Shown here one piece after another: positions 1-11,845 of a DNA stretch of 64,000 nt; the first letter of the stretch is position 1, and the number at the start of each line of letters is the position of its first letter. A program made the position numbers and the translations under genes. This stretch comes from Trichoderma breve (taxonomy: Eukaryota > Ascomycota > Sordariomycetes > Hypocreales > Hypocreaceae), in contig NC_079237.1 of NCBI RefSeq assembly GCF_028502605.1, positions 2,666,001 through 2,730,000 of the forward strand, written 5' to 3'. Under the pieces are notes generated by a model. It was not told where the DNA came from. It ran no database searches and saw only the letters and a list, made by a program, of their open reading frames with translations.

Positions 1-37
1 AAGTAGTAGGAATAACTAAATAATATTTTACTAAAAT

Positions 38-491
38 CAGGGTTGCTAATTAGTAATAATTCATTTTATTAGTACCTTAAAGAAAATAAAATAAATTTTT
101 TTTATTATTTATTATTTATTATTCTTTAATTTTCTAAGTTAAAGAAAATAAAATAAAAGCATTTATTATTAATAATAATTTATTAATAAAAGTAATAAAT
201 TTACTAATAACTAACTTGATAAAAATATTATATAAGTAAATTATATATTTTTATAAAGCTTAAAAGTAGGGTTATAATTTTATATTTTTTATTATTTTAT
301 ATTTATTTTATATAATTTATTATTTAATAAATAAATATTCTTTCTTATTTATTTTTATTAATAAAAAATTCCTCTATTTTATTAGTACCTTAAAAAAAAT
401 AAATAAAATTTATTATTTATTAATAAATAACGAAGAGTTATTTATTAACGAAATAAATAATAAATAACTACTAATAAATTTAGCAACCCTG
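38..491 (-). mobile_element. hAT-like MITE family A, copy 1
   Basis: The ends read CAGGGTTGCTAATTAG and CTAATAAATTTAGCAACCCTG-like, so they are inverted copies of each other. The element is flanked by an exact 8-bp direct repeat ACTAAAAT (30-37 and 492-499), the target-site duplication length of hAT transposons. Compared with the copy at 4,055 it lies in the opposite orientation and is heavily RIP-mutated. It has no coding capacity. Confidence 0.88.
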
Positions 492-499
492 ACTAAAAT

Positions 500-1008
500 A
501 GATAAAATAGAAAATCTATTAGTATTAGACTTTTACTAATCTAAAGGCTTATTTTATTAAAGTAAATAATTAGTAAATAATAAAATAATAATAATATAAG
601 AATAAAATAGTAAATAATAAAATAATAATATAATAATAAAATAGTAAATAGTAAAATAATAATAAAATAATAAAATAGTAAATAATAAAATAAATAACTT
701 ATAACTTTTAATATAGGATTTTCTTTTAAATATAAAGATATTTTATCTTTAATACTACTATTAGTGCCTAAATAAAATTCTTTATTAGAATTAGATAAAT
801 TATTATTATTAGTATTTTTAATAACCCTATTATAATTATAATTATTAGTTAATTTATTAAAAAATAAATTAGCTATATTAATATTATTAATTATATTAGG
901 GCTATTAACTTTATCCTATAACTTAAAATAATAATATTAATTAAATAATAAATATAAAATAATAAATAATAAAATTAAATAATAATAAATAAATAATATA
1001 CTTATTAT
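500..1008. repeat. Duplicated segment, left part (copy at about 13,239-13,690)
   Basis: From about 517 the sequence matches 13,239 onward almost base for base (shared landmarks: TTTTACTAATCTAAAGGC, then the AATAATAATATAA tract and the ACTTATTAT end). It appears to be one flank of a longer mobile element whose middle carries the MULE transposase fossil. Confidence 0.65.
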
Positions 1009-1377
1009 CAGGGTTATAAATTAGTGACGATTCTTTAGATTAAACTAATTACTAAATAAATTAATTTTATTAAAGGGTTAAAGAAAATTAATTTAATTAC
1101 TTAATCGGCTAAGTAAAACTAAATTAGTTTTTTAATATATTAACAAAAACTAATATTAATAATAAATAATAAATAATTATTAATTAATTATATATAAAAA
1201 TTAGAGTAATTTACTTAAATAGCTAAAGAAAACTAATTAACTTTTAAATAAATTAATTAGTTAAGTAAATTACTTAAAGTAAATTAGTATTAGTTTTTTT
1301 AATAAGCTAAAGAAAATTAATTTAATTAGTAAATAATAATAAATAATAAATAACTACTGATTAATTATATAACCTTG
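1009..1377 (+). mobile_element. hAT-like MITE family B, copy 1
   Basis: It starts CAGGGTTATAAATTAGTGAC and ends TTAATTATATAACCTTG, the eroded form of the family B ends. It is 369 bp, the same length as the other full copies (2,054 and 7,562). No exact target duplication survives. It has no coding capacity. Confidence 0.75.
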
Positions 1378-1499
1378 ATTATAATTATAAAATATTATTA
1401 AACCTATTAATATATAAGATATATTACCGCCGTATATAAAAGTAAAAGAAAATTAAAAAGTTACTATTATAGTATAAAGCTCTTCCTATCTAAGAGATA

Positions 1500-3735
1500 G
1501 GTAATATTATAAAGTTATAGACTAAAAGCTTTATTTATTTTTACTTAAAGGATATTTATAATAATTATTAAATTATCTATTAGTTAAGATTAAAAAGACT
1601 TATACCTACTTAATAATAGATTAACCTTCTTTAATAATAAGGCATTTACTACTTTATCCGCTATAATAATAAAGATAACTAAAAAGTTAAAGCAGTCTTT
1701 TAAACTTATCTTTAGTATAAGACTATATAAAAAAGATTTCCTTAAGTTTTTAACTTAAATAATATATATAAGATAAATAAGTTTAAAATATACTTATTTT
1801 AGGTTACTAGCGTTATAAATTAGAAATCTATAGTAAACTTTACCTTTAGCTTAACTAATAATAAGAAAAGGGATAGTTATAATTAACTTTCTAACTAAAT
1901 AAATATCTTCTAAAGGCAGCTTAAGATTCCTTTACCTAACGTTATTATTATAAATAAAGAAATAGTACTAAAAAACATATTAAAATATACCTTCCTAAAT
2001 ATACAGCAGCAGCTGTACCTCTATTATATTATAGTAAATATTAGGGCTAGAATCAGGGTTGCAAATTAGTGACAATTCTTTAGATTAAATTAATCACTAA
2101 GTAAATTAGTTTTATTAAAGGGTTAAAGAAAACTAATTTAATTACTTAATTAGCTAAGTAAAATTAAATTAGTTTTTTAAATATACTAACGAAAACTAAT
2201 ATTAATAATAAATAATAAATAACTATTAATTAATTATATATAAAAATTAGAATAATTTACTTAAATAGCTAAAGAAAACTAATTTACTTTTAAATAAATT
2301 AATTAGTTAAGTAAATTACTTAAAGTAAATTAGTATTAGTTTCTTTAATAAGCTGAAGAAAACTAAATTAATTAGTAAATAATAATAAATAATGAATGAC
2401 TATTGATTAATTATATAACCCTGGCTAGAATAACCTTAAAGTAAAAGAAGGAAGAAGATAATAAACCTAAAGCCTTTAATAAAGTTATTTACAGTAGTAA
2501 GATTATAGGCAGCTTTATTGCTAAGGAACCTACTTTTGTAAGTAGCTTTATTATTAATAACTTTACTAACGACTTTACTGCTAACCTTCTTACTAAGCTT
2601 TACGTACTTATAGGTTTAGATAAAGTATTATTTAAATATAATAAGGCCAGCCTTAAAAAGGCGTAGAAAGTAGTTATATATATAAAAGAAGAAAATAACT
2701 TTAAAAATATATAAGCTGCTTTAGTAATTTTTTTTAAAGAGAAGTAGTATAATATTATTAGCTATTTTATAAAAAAGTATTTCCCTTAGGTTAATTAGTT
2801 TTTATAATACTATATTAAGTACTATAGGAACTTTAGTTAGTAAATAAATAGTTTTATTAAGATTACTTATAAAAATATTAAAAGTTATTTTATTATTAAT
2901 ATTAATAATCTCCTTTATTTTTATAAAACTTTTATTTAAATATTTATAAAAAAAAAGTAAGATTATTTATAAATTATAGTAAGGTAAGAAATAAAGTTAT
3001 AAAAGCATTATATTAGTTAAAAGTAGCTAAGATCTTTTTTTATAAAGATTACTTATACTATAGTTAATTTTCTTATATAATAGCATTAGATTACTAATAC
3101 TTTTATATAAGGAGATAAAAATCTCCTCCTAAGTTTTACTACTTTTTTATATAGTAGTATATAATATTTTATACCTATTATTTTATAAAAGAAGTTATTC
3201 TAGCTAATAAGCTATTAATTATTAAAATTATTTATTTATAATAGTAGTTAAATAAGCCTTTAGTATTTCTCTTTTTAATTTTTTATATAAAAACTATTAA
3301 CCTAGTATTATAGAACTTTAATAAGCTACTATTATAAATTTAAAACCTAGATATTATTTAAGACTTATAAAGCTAGCTACACCTACTGTAAAATAATAAA
3401 AGGTTTATAAATATAGGCCTATAGCTGATTTTAATAACTTTATTATAGCTATTGCTACTAACCTTATTATAGGAATTTTACCGCTTTAATTTATTAATCT
3501 ATTGTATTTATATAATAGTAGAAATTAAGGAAGGTAATTAGTAAGTTTTATAGCTATTTATAAAAAAATCTAAATTAGTAGGAAATATTAGGGGAAAAGG
3601 AATTTAGGGATAATAGTAAGGAGGCTGTAGCTGTAGCTAAAGTAATAGCTATAGCAGCAGCTTTATAATTGTTAAGGAAAGCAGTAGCGCTATTAGTGCT
3701 GTTAAGGAGGTTATCTTAGCTACGTAGCTGGATTA
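1500..3735 (+). pseudogene. MULE-type (Mutator-like) transposase, RIP-killed and interrupted by a MITE
   Basis: One reading frame (codons starting at multiples of 3) keeps protein-like text with only point stops from about 1,560 to 3,700. Landmarks are NNIYKINKF at 1,758-1,784, matching the D-x-TYKTN-R/K-F block of fungal MULE transposases; VIIINKEIVLKN at about 1,941-1,976, matching the second catalytic block (T-D-K/H-E-x-x-L); QQQLYLYYIIVNIRAR before 2,053, matching the C-x-YH-x-x-x-N block; and NSFIKITYKNIKSYF at 2,847-2,891, matching the S-R-x-E-x-x-H-x-x-x-K block. At all three catalytic positions the acid is gone (Asp to Asn at about 1,761-1,763 and 1,953-1,955, Glu to Lys at 2,859-2,861). 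A family B MITE sits inside the frame at 2,054-2,423. Removing it with one 8-bp duplication keeps the frame. The ends are estimates. The family name rests on recalled motifs, not a search. Confidence 0.75.
2054..2423 (+). mobile_element. hAT-like MITE family B, copy 2, inside the MULE transposase
   Basis: 370 bp with ends CAGGGTTGCAAATTAGTGAC and ATTATATAACCCTG. It is flanked by an exact 8-bp duplication GCTAGAAT (2,046-2,053 and 2,424-2,431), which proves insertion by transposition with a hAT-type 8-bp staggered cut. It interrupts the transposase frame just after the conserved N-I-R-A-R residues. Confidence 0.92.
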
Positions 3736-4054
3736 ATAAAATCTTATAATAGCTTTATTTTCTATAGGAATATTATTTAACTATTATATACTATTCCTAA
3801 CTTCTATAATTTAATACTATATTTTAGTATAGCGGGCTGGTATATAGTAACCTAGTTTAATTAGGTAAGGTCGGGTGGGAATACCGCCTTAATAGTAAAA
3901 AAGTACTGCCCTAATAGTAATACTCTTAAATTAAGGATTTAAAAATAAACTATAGAAAGAAGGCTTATAATAAATTAAACTAAAAGCAGTTATCTTCCTA
4001 GAAAAATACTTTTCTAATTTAGTAAGGCTAGATTTAATAGCTTTTATATAAATC
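3736..4054. repeat. Right flank of the MULE-carrying element (copy at about 13,776)
   Basis: After the transposase fossil there is a patch richer in G and C (about 3,830-3,925). From about 3,926 the sequence runs parallel to 13,776-13,880 (shared landmark AAATTAAGGATTTAAAAATA). The homology resumes on the other side of the MITE at 4,449 and continues to about 4,740 (copy at 13,987-14,330). No TIRs of this element could be recognised. Confidence 0.6.
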
Positions 4055-4448
4055 CAGGGTTGCCAAATTCGTTAGTAGTTATTCGTTATTCGTTTCGTTA
4101 ACGAATAACGGATTCCTTTCGTTTTCGTTAACGAAGAGTTACTAAATTCGTTAACGAAGAGTTACTAAATTCGTTATTTATAAATAGACCTTCCTAATAT
4201 AGCTAGCGTAAAATAAAATAAAATTAAAAAATTACTTAAAATAGCTAGATTTTATTATTTATTTTATTTTATAATTATAAGCTAGCTGTATTAGGAATAG
4301 TATATAAAAAAATAACGAAATTAGTGACGATTCGTTTCGTTATTCGTTATTCGTTATTATTCAAAAATAACTAACGAATAACGAATTCCTTTCGTTTCGT
4401 TTTCTTCAGGGCACTAACGAAACGAATCGTCACTAATTGGCAACCCTG
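4055..4448 (+). mobile_element. hAT-like MITE family A, copy 2 (best preserved)
   Basis: It starts CAGGGTTGCCAAATTCGTTA and ends CACTAATTGGCAACCCTG. It keeps many CGTT motifs (TTCGTTATTCGTTTCGTTAA and the like) that have been turned to TA-rich sequence in the other copies, so this is the copy closest to the original. The first and last ~100 bp contain the same ATTCGTT/AACGAAT words in inverted order and would fold back on each other. No exact target duplication is seen. Confidence 0.85.
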
Positions 4449-5504
4449 GTATATAATAAAGCTATTGGAATTATTATATAAAATTAACCTTGTAATTTAA
4501 TAAAAGGTTTTAAAAAAATAGGAAATATAATTCTTAATTCTTCTAAAGCTTCCTATTTAAAATTAAAAAAATATAACTATGAGTAAATTAGCTTTATAAA
4601 AATAATATAATAAATAAATAATAAAAATATACCCTTTTAAATTCTTTATTAATTATATTATTATAATAATATAATAAAGCTTCCTTTAAACTAATTAGAA
4701 TATTAAGTATATAAAATATTAAATTCCAATGGGTTATATTATCTATTAAAATAATTAGTAAAAATATATAAATAATAAATAATAAATAAATAAATACCTA
4801 AAGGAATCTTTTCCTTATTATAAAAAGCAGGAATTTTTTTATCTCTTTTAGCTTTTAATATCCCTTCACTTAATAAGTTACTAAGCTCTTAGGTATATTT
4901 AACTAATAAAATAATTCACTATAATTAATAAATTAAATCTATAAAATAAATTAATAAATAATATAACTATAAATAAATAATATTATAAATATAAATAAAA
5001 AAACTAAATACTAAAAGATTTATTATTTTCCTCTTTTTCTTCTTCTTCTTTTTTATTATAATTATATAAATTATTATTTATATAATTAAATAAAGATAAA
5101 TTAGAAAAAATAAAAAATATATAATCTTTTAATATATCTTAGGCTATTAAATTAATAATATATACTACATATCTAATATTATTTATAAAGTCTTTATTAT
5201 TAGCTTTTTTATAAGCTTCTTTAAAAAACCTTATAAAATAATAAAAATAAAATAAATACCTATAAGCTTATATTTTAATTTAAATTCCTTATTAATAAAA
5301 ATAAAGACTATTCCTAAATAGGAATTTTAGTTATTTAAAGTTTAAATATTAAAAATTATAGAAAAAGTACTATAAAATTTTAAATTAGCTTTAATATATA
5401 TATTTAAATTTAATAAAGTCTTATTATAATTATTATTTAATATTTTACAAATATTAGTTTAATTAATTATAATATAGTTATTAATAAAAAATATAAATAA
5501 TAAT

Positions 5505-5612
5505 AGTATAAATAATAAAATAAAATAAATAATAAAATAAAATAAATAATAAAATAAAATAAATAATAAAATAAAATAGATAATAAAATAATAAAATAAA
5601 TAACTTATAAAT
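5505..5612. repeat. Simple tandem repeat, AAATAAATAAT-type
   Basis: Repeating AATAAAATAAAATAAATA units of about 21 bp, four or more in a row, with small variation. Low-complexity DNA inside the AT block. Confidence 0.7.
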
Positions 5613-6335
5613 TATAAAAAAAATGAAAGGTTATTAAATAAATTTAAAAATATAGTATTAAAAAAGATATTATTTTTAATTAAAAAAACTAATATTTTAT
5701 ATAAAGCTTTATTTTTATTAAATTTGTTATTAATAACCTTCAACTTTTTATTTTATATATTTAAATTAAATAAAAAGTTATATATTAAAGGCATAATATT
5801 AGCTTTTAAAAGTAAGTTATTAATAATTAATTTAAAATAGCTAGTTATAAAATATTATTAAGTAAATTATTAATTAATAAAATTAATTAACCTAAATAGC
5901 TTTAAGTTACTAAATGTCTTAACTAGTTATTATAATTATAATATTATTATTATAATTTATATATAATAAATTAAATTATTATACTTATATTAGAATAATA
6001 ATATTATAATTATAAAAATACCAGAAGTTCTATTATATTAATTAAAATAATAAAATAATAACTTACTTCTTTTTTAATTTTTTCAGATTCCTTATTATAA
6101 ATTATAAAGTGGTGTTTTAATTAGTAGTGATAGACTAGATTCAATGATTTAAAGCCTTTTAGTTAATAAATAGCTTTAAATTTACAATTAGTAATTAATT
6201 AATAAAATAAATAATAAAATAATAATAAAATAAATAATAAAATGATAATAAGATAAATAAGAAATAAATAAATAAATAAATAACTAACTTTATATAGCGT
6301 ATTTCCATTTCCCAATCTTTTCCTAATTTAATAGG

Positions 6336-6788
6336 CAGGGTTACCAAATTCGTTAGTAGTTATTTATTATTTATTTTATTAATAAATAACTCTTCGTTAT
6401 TAGTTAATAAATAATAAATTTTATTTATTTTCTTTAGGGTACTAATAAAATAAAAGAATTTTTTATTAACGAAAATAAATAACAAAGGATATTTATTTAT
6501 TAAATAATAAATTATATAAAATAAGTATAAAATAATAAAAAAATAAGATTATAGCCCTATTTTTAAGCTTTATAAAAATATATAATTTACTTATGTAATA
6601 TTTTTATTAAGCTAGTTATTAGTAAATTCATTACCTTTATTAATAAATTATTACTAATAATAAATACCTTTATTTTATTTTCTTTAGCTTAGAAAATTAA
6701 AGAATAATAAATAATAAATGATAAAAAAAATTTGTTTTATTTTCTTTAAGGTACTAACGAAATAAATCGTTACTAATTGGCAACCCTG
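6336..6788 (+). mobile_element. hAT-like MITE family A, copy 3, with exact TSD
   Basis: 453 bp, starting CAGGGTTACCAAATTCGTTA and ending TTACTAATTGGCAACCCTG. It is flanked by a perfect 8-bp duplication TTAATAGG (6,328-6,335 and 6,789-6,796). Same orientation as the copy at 4,055, with a moderately RIP-mutated interior. Confidence 0.92.
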
Positions 6789-6824
6789 TTAATAGGTAAT
6801 AAAATCCTATGTAAATAGGTTATT

Positions 6825-7058
6825 TTAAAAGATATAAATTTTTAAATCCTTATTTTCTTTTAATTTAAATTCAGGCCTATTATAAATAAAATCGCTAGTT
6901 ATACTAGCTTTATTATCTATAATAGAGAAATTTAAATATAAAAAAGGATTAGAATTAAGGTTATTATAAATAAGTAGTAGTTTAAAATTTAAATCAGTAG
7001 CTGTATAAGCTTCTTCTTCAAAATCATTAATTTCTTTACTGAAAGGGGTAGTAATCAT
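6825..7058 (-). pseudogene. Short open frame, remnant of an unrecognised mobile element
   Basis: A 77-codon frame (starts MITTPFSKEINDFEEEAYTA) that is the only long open frame in the AT block. The same frame continues upstream on the minus strand to at least 7,140 and reads like protein once single stop codons (TAG and TAA, typical RIP products of Gln or Trp codons) are ignored. This suggests the fragment is the surviving end of a longer transposon gene rather than a complete small gene. I do not recognise the family. Its end lies close to the MITE at 6,336-6,788. Confidence 0.4.
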
Positions 7059-7561
7059 AAAGGTATCTATATAAGCTAAATATAAGGGCCTAGTAGTAAA
7101 TAATATATAAAAAGGCTGTCTACCTAACGAGAGTTTAGTAAGGATTTAAGCTAATTAAATATATATTTTAATAAATTATAAGCCTACGCCTTTAGTAATA
7201 AACTAAGTACTAATACCTACTTTTATTAAACTAATAAACCTAGTAGTAGTTTATTTATAAACTAAAATTAGCTAATTAAAGGGGGGAATTACAGGACCTA
7301 TATTTTTTAATTAAAACCTTACTAGTTTAATTAATTAATCAAGTCCTTAAGAATATAACTAAAATTATTTATAAAACTATTTATAAAATTATAATTAAAA
7401 TTATTAATAATTAAAATCCTAGGCCTTAAATAACTTAATTATAGGACTAATATAAGTCTAAGACTATTACTAATACTATTAATAAAGGGGATAATAACTT
7501 TAAAAAGCTAAGCTAAGGGAAATTAGTAATTATAAATTAAATAAGACTTTTTATATAAAAC
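7059..7561. other. Moderately AT-rich stretch, unassigned transposon remnant
   Basis: Less eroded than its surroundings (it includes patches such as AGGCTGTCTACCTAACGAGAG and a GGGGGGAATTACAGGACC run). It probably continues the same dead element as the frame at 6,825-7,058. No domain could be recognised on either strand. Confidence 0.35.
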
Positions 7562-7930
7562 TAGGGTTGCAAATTAGTAACGATTCTTCAGATTAAATTA
7601 ATCACTGAGTAAATTAGTTTCGTCAGAGGGTTAAAGAAAACTAATTCAATTACTTAATCAGCTAAGTAAAACTAAATTAGTTTTCTAATATACTAACGAA
7701 AACTAATACTAATAACAAATAATAAATAACTACTAATTAATTATATATAAAAATTAAAGTAATTTACTTAAATAGCTAAAGAAAACTAATTTACTCTTAA
7801 ATAAATTAATCAGTTAAGTAAATTACTTAAAGTAAATTAGTATTAGTTTCTTTAATAAGCTAAAGAAAACTAAATTAATCAGTAAATAATAACAAATAAT
7901 GAATAACTACTGATTAATCGTGCAACCCTG
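7562..7930 (+). mobile_element. hAT-like MITE family B, copy 3 (best preserved B copy)
   Basis: 369 bp. It starts (C/T)AGGGTTGCAAATTAGTAACG and ends CTGATTAATCGTGCAACCCTG. The first base appears to be a C-to-T change. It retains CG motifs (GTTTCGTCAGAGGG, AATCGTGC) lost in the copies at 1,009 and 2,054. No exact target duplication was found. Confidence 0.82.
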
Positions 7931-8039
7931 TAAGTAAAGGAGTAGTATAATAATAAATAATATATTTTACGCTAATTTACGTAAATGACCTATAGCCTTA
8001 TTATTAAATAGTAAAACTAAAATAGTAAAAAAAATATAT

Positions 8040-10645
8040 TATATTTATTATAAAAAACTAGCTATAATAAAATAAGATACTTTGATTTCAGACTTAACTT
8101 ATAAAAGAAGTAAAGGAAAATAAAAAAATATAAACTTTACTAAAAAAAAACTTTTAAATTTAATTTTTAATTAAATTATAAAACTAATATTAACTAAAGC
8201 TAATTAAAAAATTATAAATAATTATTATATTATATTTTAAATAAAATATTATAGTCTTTAGTTAATTTAAATTTTTAATTTAAAATATAAAAACTATAGT
8301 TTATAAAAAAAAAAGTTTAACCTAAGGATACTAAGGCTATATAATAGTATTTTTAAAAAAATAAAAAATACTAAAGTTAAAGTTAAAAATATAAGTAATA
8401 TTATATATTAATATATTAGCATAAACTCCTTAATTATAGTAATTTTTATAAATATATTATATACCTTAGGTTTAAGAGTTAATTTATTATTAATAACTTA
8501 ATTTTTTAACTATAATACTAATATAATAATTATAGTAAATACTTAGATAATTTTAAAGAAAAAATAGCTAATAAAATAAAAAAATTTCTATATAAAAGGG
8601 AATTTTACTAAGTAAAATATATTAAAAATATAATTTATATTAATATTTATAAACTATTTTATATTATAAATTATAAAAAAGATTAATATTAAATAACCTT
8701 AATTAATAATTATAATAGGTTTAGTAAAAGTAAAGTAGTTTAGGTTATAAAAAATACTTAGGAGTTTATTTATAAATTTATTTTATTTAAAAAAAAAAGC
8801 TATAATAGTAAAAATACTAAACTATTTATTTTAATAATATAAAAAAATTCTGTAGTAAAAAATTTAAACTTTAGGTTATTAAGTATAATACTATTATTAA
8901 GTCTTTTATAATAAAATAATATTTGTTAAATAATATTACTAAAAGTTTTACTATTATAATTAAAAATACTAAAAATTATAAATTATTTTTAAAATTATAA
9001 TTTATATAATACCTTTAATAAAATACTATTTAAACTTATATTTAATTAATAATTAAATATTTTTAATATTTATATAATTAAAACTATAGCCTAGGCCTTA
9101 GTTCCTTAAGTATAAAAAAAAACCTTAATAAAAAAAAACTAAAATATATTTTCCTAAGGTTTATAAAAAATATATTTTATTATTTTTAACCCTAAGGAAA
9201 AAAATTATTAATTACTTTAATATTTATTTTAAAATATAAAAAATTCTACTATATTATTTTAAAATAATATTAATTAAAATATAAATAAAAAAAGCTATTA
9301 ATCTTAAGTAGTATATAAAAATTAATTTAGTTTAATTTATAATTATAATATTATTATTAAATAAAATTATAATAAAAAAAGCTAAGGTTATAAAAAAAAT
9401 ACTAAGGTACTTAAAACTTTAATATTTACTATAAAGCTATTATATAGTTTTTAATATTTTAGCCTTTATAATATTAAGTAAAACTATAGCTTAAAATAAA
9501 AAACTATAGTTATTTTTAAAAGTAAAATAAAAAATTTTTTAAAATAAGTAAAATATAATATTTAAGGAAATTTAAGCTTTATAAAAAAAATAAAACCTAG
9601 TTTATAATATTAGTAATTTTAAATATAAATATTTTATAAAAAAAATAAATATATAAACTTAAATATAATTTTAATAATTAAATAATTAAACATAAGGTTT
9701 ACTAAATTACTTAAGGTTTTAAGTAAATCCTTAGTATATACTATTTTAAAACTTTTACCTTTATTATTAAGTTAATAATATATAAAATTTTATTTACTAT
9801 AATAGCTACCTTAAACTTAAAAATAAAATAAATAAATATAAAAATTACTTTTTTTTATAAATTAATTAATAAAAAAATTTATATAAAATAACCTATTAGT
9901 TTTAAAGATAGAATTAATATAATTTATAAGTTAAATAAAGCCTTATATAAACTTAAATAAGTATTTTATATTTAATATAAAATACTTATAAACTTTTTCT
10001 TTATATTAAGCTTTTATTTAATAATATTAAACTATAATATATTTACTAAAAATAATATTTTTATTATAATCTACATTAATAACTTATTTATTATTAATAA
10101 AAATAAATAAAAGATTTTAATAATTAAAAAAGCTTTTTATAATGACTTTTAAATAATAAATCTTAAGTTATGTAGCTATTACTTAAAAATAAAAATCTAA
10201 TATAATAAAAATATAAAAATAATTTATTTTAACTAAAAAAGCTATATTTAAAAAATCCTTTAATAATTTAATATAATTAAATATATAAAATCCTTAACTT
10301 TAAAAATAAAAGTTTATTTTTAAAAATTAATAAAAAATTATATTTATAACCTTAAGAAAAAATAAAAATATTAATTAATAATAAAATCTTTAATATACTT
10401 AATATTAAAAATAAAACTTAATATTATATATATTATCTTTATATTAAGCTACTATTTTAACTACCTTAATAAACTATATTATTAAATTATTAAAAAAGTA
10501 TTTTACTATCTTTAAAAAACTAAAAACCTATACCTTAAGTATAAAGGAAAACTTTAGTTATTTTATAACTATAGTAATTTTAATTAAGTTATTAATTTAA
10601 ATATAAAAAATTAACCTTTAGCTATATTTTTAATATTAATAGTAG
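8040..10645 (+). pseudogene. Ty1/copia-type retrotransposon pol fossil
   Basis: RIP-degraded pol read on the plus strand. At 8,696-8,722 the text ITLINNYNRF matches the integrase block I-T-F-I-D-D-Y-S-R-F with Asp changed to Asn. In a second frame (codons 1 mod 3) the reverse transcriptase blocks appear in the right order: the D-V-K-T-A-F-L block at about 9,829-9,861 (reads INIKITFFYK after a stop), K-L-N-K-A-L-Y-K-L-K at 9,928-9,957, and the active-site block at 10,063-10,089 reading IIIYINNL where a live element has Y-V-D-D-L. RNase H-type text follows at about 10,492-10,640 (KKVFYYL, KTKNLYLKYK). The order integrase, RT, RNase H is that of Ty1/copia, not gypsy. LTRs were not recognised. 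The left limit is a guess. Confidence 0.8.
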
Positions 10646-10675
10646 TAATATAATGTAATAAAAATAATAAAATAA

Positions 10676-10862
10676 TTAAATAATGAATTTAGTAATGAAT
10701 AACGAATTTCGTTTCTTCTTTCGTTAATGAATATAATTTATTATTCGTTAACGAATAACGAAACAAAATTCGTTTCGTTAGTTAGTTGAAGAAAACGAAC
10801 AAAATTCGTTATTCGTTAAGGAAACGAATAACGAATAACTACTAATGAATTTGGCAACCCTG
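10676..10862 (-). mobile_element. hAT-like MITE family A, truncated copy 6
   Basis: Only one terminus is present: it ends CGAATAACTACTAATGAATTTGGCAACCCTG-like, the reverse complement of the family A left end. The interior still has many AACGAAT/TTCGTT words, so it is little RIP-mutated. The other terminus is missing. It sits directly behind the RNase H part of the copia fossil. Confidence 0.65.
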
Positions 10863-10869
10863 ATTATAA

Positions 10870-11460
10870 TATTAATTATTTATGTTTTATAAAGACATTT
10901 TTATTATTATTATATAAGCTATAATAAAAGGAATACTTTAATAGTAAATTTTACTTTATATAAAAACGTGCTTTTAGCTTTAAATAATACTTAAGATTTT
11001 ACTATTTAAATTACAACTTTATTATAGCTTATATAATAAAAGTAAAAATAGTATTATAAAACATAAATAATAATTATTATAATATATTAAATTAAATTTA
11101 TATAGCTTATAACTGTAATTGGTTAATTTAATAGTAAATTTTTTTATAATATAAAAGCGTTCTTTTAGGTCTAAATAATACTTAAAATTTTACTATTTAA
11201 TTATAGCTTATATAATAATAATAAAGATAGTTTTATAAAATATAAATAATATATATTATTATTGTATTTATTAATTTTATAAACCTTATAAACTTAATTA
11301 GCTATTTTAATAGTAAATTTTTTTGATGTAAAAGCGTTCTTTTAGGTTTAAATAATACTTGAAATTTTATTATGTAAATTATAGCTTTATTATAGCTTAT
11401 ATAATAAAAATCATACTGGCTTTATAAAATGTAAATAATAAATATTATTATTTTATATTT
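10870..11460. repeat. Tandem repeat array I, three units of about 177-191 bp
   Basis: Three successive copies of a unit that contains TAATAGTAAATTTT, then CTTTTAGGTTTAAATAATACTT, then TTATAGCTTATATAATAA and TATAAAATATAAATAATA. The word CTTTTAG(G/C)TxTAAATAATACTT occurs at about 10,971, 11,162 and 11,339, giving periods of 191 and 177 bp. Three more units lie at 12,430-12,950. Confidence 0.75.
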
Positions 11461-11513
11461 TAATATAATATAATTATTATATTTTATTTAAAAAAAAATA
11501 GTATTTTTTATTT

Positions 11514-11638
11514 AACGAATTTAGTAATAAATTTAGTAACGATTCGTTATTTGTTAGTTGTTAACAAATAACAAATAGAATTCATTTCGTTTTCTTTAAC
11601 TAACTAACGAAACGAATTGTCACTAATTGGCAACCCTG
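11514..11638 (+). mobile_element. hAT-like MITE family A, truncated copy 7
   Basis: Carries only the right terminus (ends GTCACTAATTGGCAACCCTG) with well preserved CGTT words in front of it. The left terminus is absent. It lies between the two tandem arrays. Confidence 0.65.
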
Positions 11639-11845
11639 CGTAAATGTAAATAGTATTACTTATATAATTTATATAGGATCCTGTGTAAATTAAATATATA
11701 GCATCTTATATACCTATTAGGTGCTTTATTTTATAATATAATAAATAAATAATATTTTAAAATATTATTTAAAAAAGAAAAGGAAAATTAAAATAGTAAA
11801 TAGCTATTATTTATAAAATTTAAATTTTATACCTTAATAATAAAA

